NCBI GenBank assembly: GCA_005881995.1
Contig: VBHV01000289.1
Location: forward strand, 1 to 9,781
Reading direction: 5' to 3'
From: Chloroflexota bacterium
Lineage (GTDB): Bacteria > Chloroflexota > Ktedonobacteria > Ktedonobacterales > Ktedonobacteraceae
DNA length: 9,781 bases
Below are positions 7,252-9,781 of this stretch, in pieces. Position numbers and translations under genes: made by a program. Every line of letters starts with the position of its first letter. The stretch's first letter is position 1. The notes under the pieces are model-generated. The model did not search any database, was not told the origin of the DNA, and was given only the letters and a program-made list of their open reading frames with translations.

Positions 7252-7724
7252 CGATACGCATCGGTTCCGGCTACGACGTACACGCCTTCGCCCCCAATCG
7301 CCCGCTCATCCTGGGAGGTGTCACCATCCCTTTTGAACGCGGTCTCTCCGGTCACTCCGACGCCGATGTCGTCATCCATGCCGTTGTCGATGCCCTGCTT
7401 GGAGCCGCCGCCCTGGGCGATATCGGCAAGCACTTCCCCTCGAGCGACGAACGCTGGAAAAACCAGCCCAGCGCCGTCTTCCTCGACTACACCTGTGATT
7501 TGTTAGCTCAACATCACTGGAAGATCAGCAACATCGACGCCACCATCGTTGCCGAACATCCCAAGATGGCTCCCCATATCGAAGCCATGCGCACCCACCT
7601 TGCCGCACACCTGCATCTCGACATCGAACAGGTCAGCATCAAAGCTACCACCACCGATGCCCTGGGCTTCACAGGCCGCGAGGAAGGCATCGCCTGTTAT
7701 GCAGTGGCACTGATCGAGCGGTAA
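7248..7724 (+). CDS. ispF: 2-C-methyl-D-erythritol 2,4-cyclodiphosphate synthase
   Basis: IspF cyclises CDP-methylerythritol 2-phosphate to methylerythritol 2,4-cyclodiphosphate with release of CMP, two steps after IspD. The 158-residue length is standard for this homotrimeric enzyme. The N-terminal RIGSGYDVHAF carries the metal ligands Asp10 and His12. SGHSDADVVIHAVVDALLGA contains the third metal histidine (His36) and the family signature. DIGKHFPSSD follows, and the C-terminal KATTTDALGFTGREEGIAC (from Lys132) forms the nucleotide contact with paired threonines. The gene overlaps ispD by 4 nt and ends the operon-like run. ispE, the intervening step, is not in the window. Confidence 0.97.
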   Translation: MTIRIGSGYDVHAFAPNRPLILGGVTIPFERGLSGHSDADVVIHAVVDALLGAAALGDIGKHFPSSDERWKNQPSAVFLDYTCDLLAQHHWKISNIDATIVAEHPKMAPHIEAMRTHLAAHLHLDIEQVSIKATTTDALGFTGREEGIACYAVALIER

Positions 7725-7725
7725 T

Positions 7726-7734
7726 TGCTATGAT
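7726..7734 (+). promoter_or_regulatory. Possible extended -10 element before the FMN reductase gene
   Basis: TGCTATGAT just after the ispF stop matches the extended -10 pattern TGnTATAAT. No clear -35 box lies 15-18 bp upstream. It would give a leader of about 33 nt. Read-through from ispF is the alternative. Confidence 0.3.
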
Positions 7735-7773
7735 ATGTAATAAAGAGCCATAGAACGCCATCAGGGAGGACAT

Positions 7774-8349
7774 ATGTCTTCAAAAATACATATCATAGGA
7801 TTTACCGGCAGCTTGCGCAAACAATCTTTAAATCGTGCTGCTTTGAGCGAAGCGCAGGGGCTGCTGCCGGAAGACGCGGAACTCGAAATTATTCCCCTGG
7901 ACAACATCCCACTCTTTAACCAGGATTTTGAATACAACGAGCCTGAACCTGTACGTATTTTGAAGGATAAAATTCGCAAGAGCGATGCCCTGTTCATTGT
8001 CACCCCTGAATTTAATTACTCCATCCCAGGCGTCCTCAAAAACGCCATTGACTGGATCTCCTGGCCCTTTGCAATGTGTCCGATGACCGGCAAACCAACA
8101 GCCATTATGGGCGTGGGAGGGCGTATTGGCACGGCGCGCGCCCAACTGCACCTGCGACAGATTTTAGCCTACCTGGATGTACCGGCGCTGACCAAACCCG
8201 AAATCTTTATCATAAACGGCTGGGAAAAGTTTGATAGCGAAGGCCACCTGATCGATGAACAAAGTCGCCAGCTCATGAAGACATTGCTTGAAAAGCTGGT
8301 GAAGGCCGCCAAAGAAGCCAGAGAAAAAGCAGCCGTATCCAGTCTCTAA
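7774..8349 (+). CDS. NAD(P)H-dependent FMN reductase family protein (flavodoxin-like)
   Basis: The 191-residue product belongs to the NADPH-dependent FMN reductase / chromate-quinone reductase family (YieF/ChrR, azoreductase-like), which bind FMN and reduce quinones, azo compounds or metals. The phosphate-binding loop GSLRKQSLNR lies at residues 12-21. PEFNYSIPG (78-86) followed by VLKNAIDWIS is the family's hallmark flavin-contact and dimer region. GGRIG (115-119) precedes a helix ending in QLHLRQIL. The C-terminus is a charged helix (KLVKAAKEAREKAA). The start at ATG 7774 is supported by a strong AGGGAGGA four bases upstream. The substrate cannot be read from sequence. It lies 49 bp after ispF, in the same direction, but has its own strong ribosome binding site and no pathway link to the MEP genes. 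Confidence 0.92.
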   Translation: MSSKIHIIGFTGSLRKQSLNRAALSEAQGLLPEDAELEIIPLDNIPLFNQDFEYNEPEPVRILKDKIRKSDALFIVTPEFNYSIPGVLKNAIDWISWPFAMCPMTGKPTAIMGVGGRIGTARAQLHLRQILAYLDVPALTKPEIFIINGWEKFDSEGHLIDEQSRQLMKTLLEKLVKAAKEAREKAAVSSL

Positions 8350-8420
8350 AAACGCGCTGTAATGGCACGAATGAACAATATATACCATATCCGCTATGAA
8401 CTCTGTGGTAGCATAATCCC

Positions 8421-8852
8421 ATGGAACACATCGCCTTCATGCAGAAATCCTGGGGCCTGACCGAAAAGATAGACACAGGCCAAAAGACCATCGAGTCACG
8501 CTGGTACAACGTAAAGTACGCCCCCTGGGGAAAGATAGCTCCCGGGGATATTATTTATTTCAAGGACAGTGGAGAACCTATTACGCTGCGGGCGGAAGTC
8601 GAAAAAATCCTCACCTTTACAGGTCTCATGCCGCAGCAAGTCCAGGCGCTTCTAGAAGAGTACGGCAAAGATTGTGGCATCGAGCCAGATCAGATTCCGG
8701 CCTACTATGAGAGATTTCGGCATAAACGCTACGCTATGTTTCTCTTCCTGAAAAATGTCCAACGCGTTCCACCTATTGAGATAAACAAAGCTGGCTTTGG
8801 GAAGAAGGCTTCGTGGATTTCTGTAGATAATGTAGAAAGACTGCGCAAATGA
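8421..8852 (+). CDS. ASCH-domain protein
   Basis: The 143-residue product looks like a single ASCH domain (ASC-1 homology, PUA-like beta-barrel). The diagnostic TGQKTIESRW (residues 19-28) matches the conserved GxKTxExR pattern, followed by PGDIIYFKDSG (41-51), the usual Gly-Asp turn and strand. The C-terminal half has YYERFRHKRYAMFLFLKNVQ and ends in a basic helix. ASCH proteins are thought to bind RNA or modified nucleosides; a few are amidohydrolases acting on acetylcytidine, but the small size and divergent C-terminus do not allow that assignment here. No good ribosome binding site precedes ATG 8421, so the start is the weakest part of the call. It is convergent with the TatA-like gene. 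Confidence 0.8.
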   Translation: MEHIAFMQKSWGLTEKIDTGQKTIESRWYNVKYAPWGKIAPGDIIYFKDSGEPITLRAEVEKILTFTGLMPQQVQALLEEYGKDCGIEPDQIPAYYERFRHKRYAMFLFLKNVQRVPPIEINKAGFGKKASWISVDNVERLRK

Positions 8853-8866
8853 GCCTTTTTACAGAG

Positions 8867-8913
8867 AAAAAAAAGCAAGACAAGATGCGAGCATTCCACT
8901 GACGCTCAAGCAT
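8867..8913 (-). terminator. Possible terminator for the TatA-like gene
   Basis: On the minus strand, an imperfect stem (ATGC-TT-GAGC pairing with GCTC-GCAT, plus-strand 8885-8892 and 8904-8913, two-base bulge) is followed 10 nt later by eight T residues (plus-strand A8 at 8867-8874). The gap between stem and T-tract is longer than ideal. A second small stem, GGCT-N5-AGCC, lies at 8915-8927. Confidence 0.25.
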
Positions 8914-8989
8914 AGGCTGATTAAGCCACCTGACTTGGGTCCAATGGGTGATGAGGAACTGAAGCTCTATGATCGTTGTAATTCCAGAC

Positions 8990-9361
8990 CTACTGATGCA
9001 AGTCGGCAGAGGTCGGAGTATGCTCTTCCTTCACAACCGGCTTTCCTTCTGTCGTTGCCGGTTTCTCTTCTGTTGCTGCTGGCTTCTCTTCCTGGGCTTT
9101 TTGTGCCTCTTGTCTGCGTTCCTGTTCAGGGGTCAGGAGCATCTGGACGGCCTGCTGGGGACTCATGGGAATGCGCGAGATATTCTGGCGTACCTCGTTG
9201 AGTTCTTCCATGGGCAGTTCGGCTAATAACTTGTCCTTCGCTGTTTTGGCCTGACCAACTGTTTTACCCGCGTTACGCGCCATAGATTGTATTGCTTTCG
9301 GCCCGAAAATCAACAGGCCGATGACAAGAATTACTATCCAGTCTAAAGCATGAAATCCCAT
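8990..9361 (-). CDS. TatA/TatB-like twin-arginine translocase subunit
   Basis: The 123-residue product has the TatA/B plan: a short N-terminal membrane helix (about residues 6-19, LDWIVILVIGLLIF), the FGPKAI hinge (19-24), an amphipathic helix (AIQSMARNAGKTVGQAKTAK) and a long charged tail. Position 7, where TatA often has Gln and TatB Glu, is Asp here. The tail carries a seven-residue repeat (EEKPAAT, EEKPATT, EGKPVVK) and is presumably disordered and cytoplasmic. The start is well supported by AGGAGG nine bases upstream (plus-strand 9371-9376). No tatC lies in the window, so the partner gene must be elsewhere. Whether it acts as TatA (pore) or TatB (receptor) cannot be decided. No convincing promoter was found upstream. 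Confidence 0.87.
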   Translation of the reverse strand: MGFHALDWIVILVIGLLIFGPKAIQSMARNAGKTVGQAKTAKDKLLAELPMEELNEVRQNISRIPMSPQQAVQMLLTPEQERRQEAQKAQEEKPAATEEKPATTEGKPVVKEEHTPTSADLHQ

Positions 9362-9470
9362 ACTGCCCTACCTCCTTCGTTGGCTATATCTATCGCACTC
9401 AAGTACTTTATTATCTCACGCTCATATATTACCATACGTTGGATAGTAGTGCAGGGACTATCAAATGAAG

Positions 9471-9490
9471 AGAAATGGTGAGAAATGGTG
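9471..9490 (+). repeat. 10-bp tandem duplication
   Basis: AGAAATGGTG occurs twice in immediate succession, in the region upstream of the minus-strand TatA-like gene. It is too short to assign a function. Confidence 0.8.
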
Positions 9491-9579
9491 AGGGCACAAG
9501 AAACTGGCAAGAAACACCCCAAAAAAACGAAATGGGCCGTTTATCTTTACAGAGAGTATACAAGAAAGCGTGCGGAGGC

Positions 9580-9634
9580 AGGATGGCTCAATGTCTCATG
9601 ACATTCGGTGTCATCGGCTCCATTGAGCCATCCT
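9580..9634 (+). repeat. Nested inverted repeat (14-bp outer stem, 6-bp inner stem)
   Basis: AGGATGGCTCAATG (9580-9593) is the perfect reverse complement of 9621-9634. Between them ATGACA (9598-9603) pairs with TGTCAT (9609-9614) around a TTCGG loop, leaving an asymmetric internal loop (TCTC against CGGCTC). Weaker flanking pairing GCGT/ACGC (from 9568 and ending near 9646) could extend it. It may be a structured RNA leader or a DNA operator; the sequence alone does not say which. Confidence 0.8.
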
Positions 9635-9781
9635 CGCTGACTACGCCGGGCGGTATTATGCACCCAGGACTTCCCCCACACACCCCTTATCTGGGTACAC
9701 CGGTCGTGTTTCCCCCAGGACAGCGACCGGTCTCTTTTTTTATGAGACTATCTTTGAAGATTGTACGTATCCAGCTTCGGA
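9583..9781 (+). CDS. Possible 5' end of an unrecognised gene running off the window
   Basis: The frame is open without a stop from at least 9478 to the window end (over 100 codons). ATG 9583 has GGAGG at 9574-9578, four bases upstream; ATG 9658 and ATG 9742 are later in-frame candidates. The peptide from 9583 starts MAQCLMTFGVIG, passes through a proline-rich stretch (MHPGLPPHTPYLGTP, then PPGQRP) and ends in a basic, hydrophobic segment (FFMRLSLKIVRIQLR) that might lead into a membrane or sensor domain. I recognise no family. The frame overlaps two strong hairpins, and a T7 tract falls inside it, so a non-coding leader with the real gene starting further right is a serious alternative. Confidence 0.35.
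   Translation, partial: MAQCLMTFGVIGSIEPSSLTTPGGIMHPGLPPHTPYLGTPVVFPPGQRPVSFFMRLSLKIVRIQLR
9699..9741 (+). terminator. Hairpin with T7 tract (terminator or attenuator)
   Basis: ACCGGTCG (9699-9706) is the exact reverse complement of 9724-9731, with a 17-nt loop, followed by CTC and seven T residues (9735-9741). This is a good intrinsic terminator shape for the plus strand. Upstream, ACCCAG (9662-9667) can pair with CTGGGT (9691-9696). CTGGG can also pair with the CCCAG within the terminator loop (about 9714-9718), so mutually exclusive folds are possible. No complete plus-strand gene lies just upstream, so it would end a small RNA or a regulated leader, unless it lies inside a coding sequence. 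Confidence 0.5.

Larger units (their letters stand above)
9362..9781. other. Region upstream of the TatA-like gene, structure-rich, no secure gene
   Basis: This 420-bp stretch holds the TatA ribosome binding site (9371-9376), an AT-rich part (about 9380-9435), the tandem duplication at 9471-9490, a nested inverted repeat (9580-9634), a terminator-like hairpin (9699-9741) and an open plus-strand frame reaching the window end (separate entries). The minus strand has stops in all three frames within about 90 nt of the window's right edge, so no minus-strand gene enters from there. Confidence 0.6.

Noticed and set aside
8935..9226. Plus-strand leucine-rich frames opposite the TatA-like gene
   Set aside because: The hydrophobic runs are the antisense of the Glu/Lys/Pro/Ala tail codons; the minus strand has a strong Shine-Dalgarno and a clear Tat domain.
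9560..9741. tRNA, tmRNA, SRP RNA or 6S RNA
   Set aside because: No cloverleaf, T-arm GGTTCGA, CCA end, SRP GGAAG loop or long 6S closing stem could be found by eye.

Overview
The window looks like a chromosomal housekeeping segment from a moderately GC-rich, deep-branching Gram-positive-type bacterium. I infer Chloroflexota, most likely a Ktedonobacteria relative. The reasons are the gene order clpC-radA-yacL-ispD-ispF, known from Bacillus-type genomes but here without ctsR, mcsA, mcsB or disA, plus a stand-alone TatA-like gene and a cluster of GGGGCG...CGCCC palindromic repeats of a style I associate with that phylum. The taxon is inferred, not proven.

Layout: (1) 2-736 is the 3' end of an S1-domain RNA-binding protein, followed by a perfect 15-bp hairpin at 779-824. 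(2) A sigma70-type promoter (892-920) precedes clpC. The clpC reading frame is broken at about 1308-1313: about 40 nt of the second Clp N-terminal repeat are missing, so the gene appears as an N-terminal fragment (996-1475) and a large AAA+ body (1337-3493). (3) 3494-3697 is a palindromic repeat cluster with arms of at least 34 bp and a 15-bp tandem duplication. It runs almost to the true radA start (3698) and creates a false upstream start. (4) radA (3698-5047) is followed by a 355-bp intergenic region with a good promoter (5152-5180), then a tightly packed run yacL-like PIN/TRAM gene (5403-6548), ispD (6553-7251) and ispF (7248-7724, 4-nt overlap). (5) An NAD(P)H-dependent FMN reductase-like gene (7774-8349) and an ASCH-domain gene (8421-8852) follow on the plus strand. 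(6) A TatA/TatB-like gene lies convergently on the minus strand (8990-9361). (7) 9362-9781 is a structure-rich region: a 10-bp tandem repeat, a nested inverted repeat, a terminator-like hairpin with a T7 tract, and an open plus-strand frame that runs off the window end.

How the genes fit together: clpC (protein quality control), radA (recombination and branch migration) and the PIN/TRAM membrane protein form the stress and DNA-repair neighbourhood. ispD and ispF encode two steps of the MEP isoprenoid pathway, translationally coupled. Most genes are well-known families. The points worth a second look are the clpC lesion, the palindrome cluster between clpC and radA, and the structured 3' end with its overlapping open frame.
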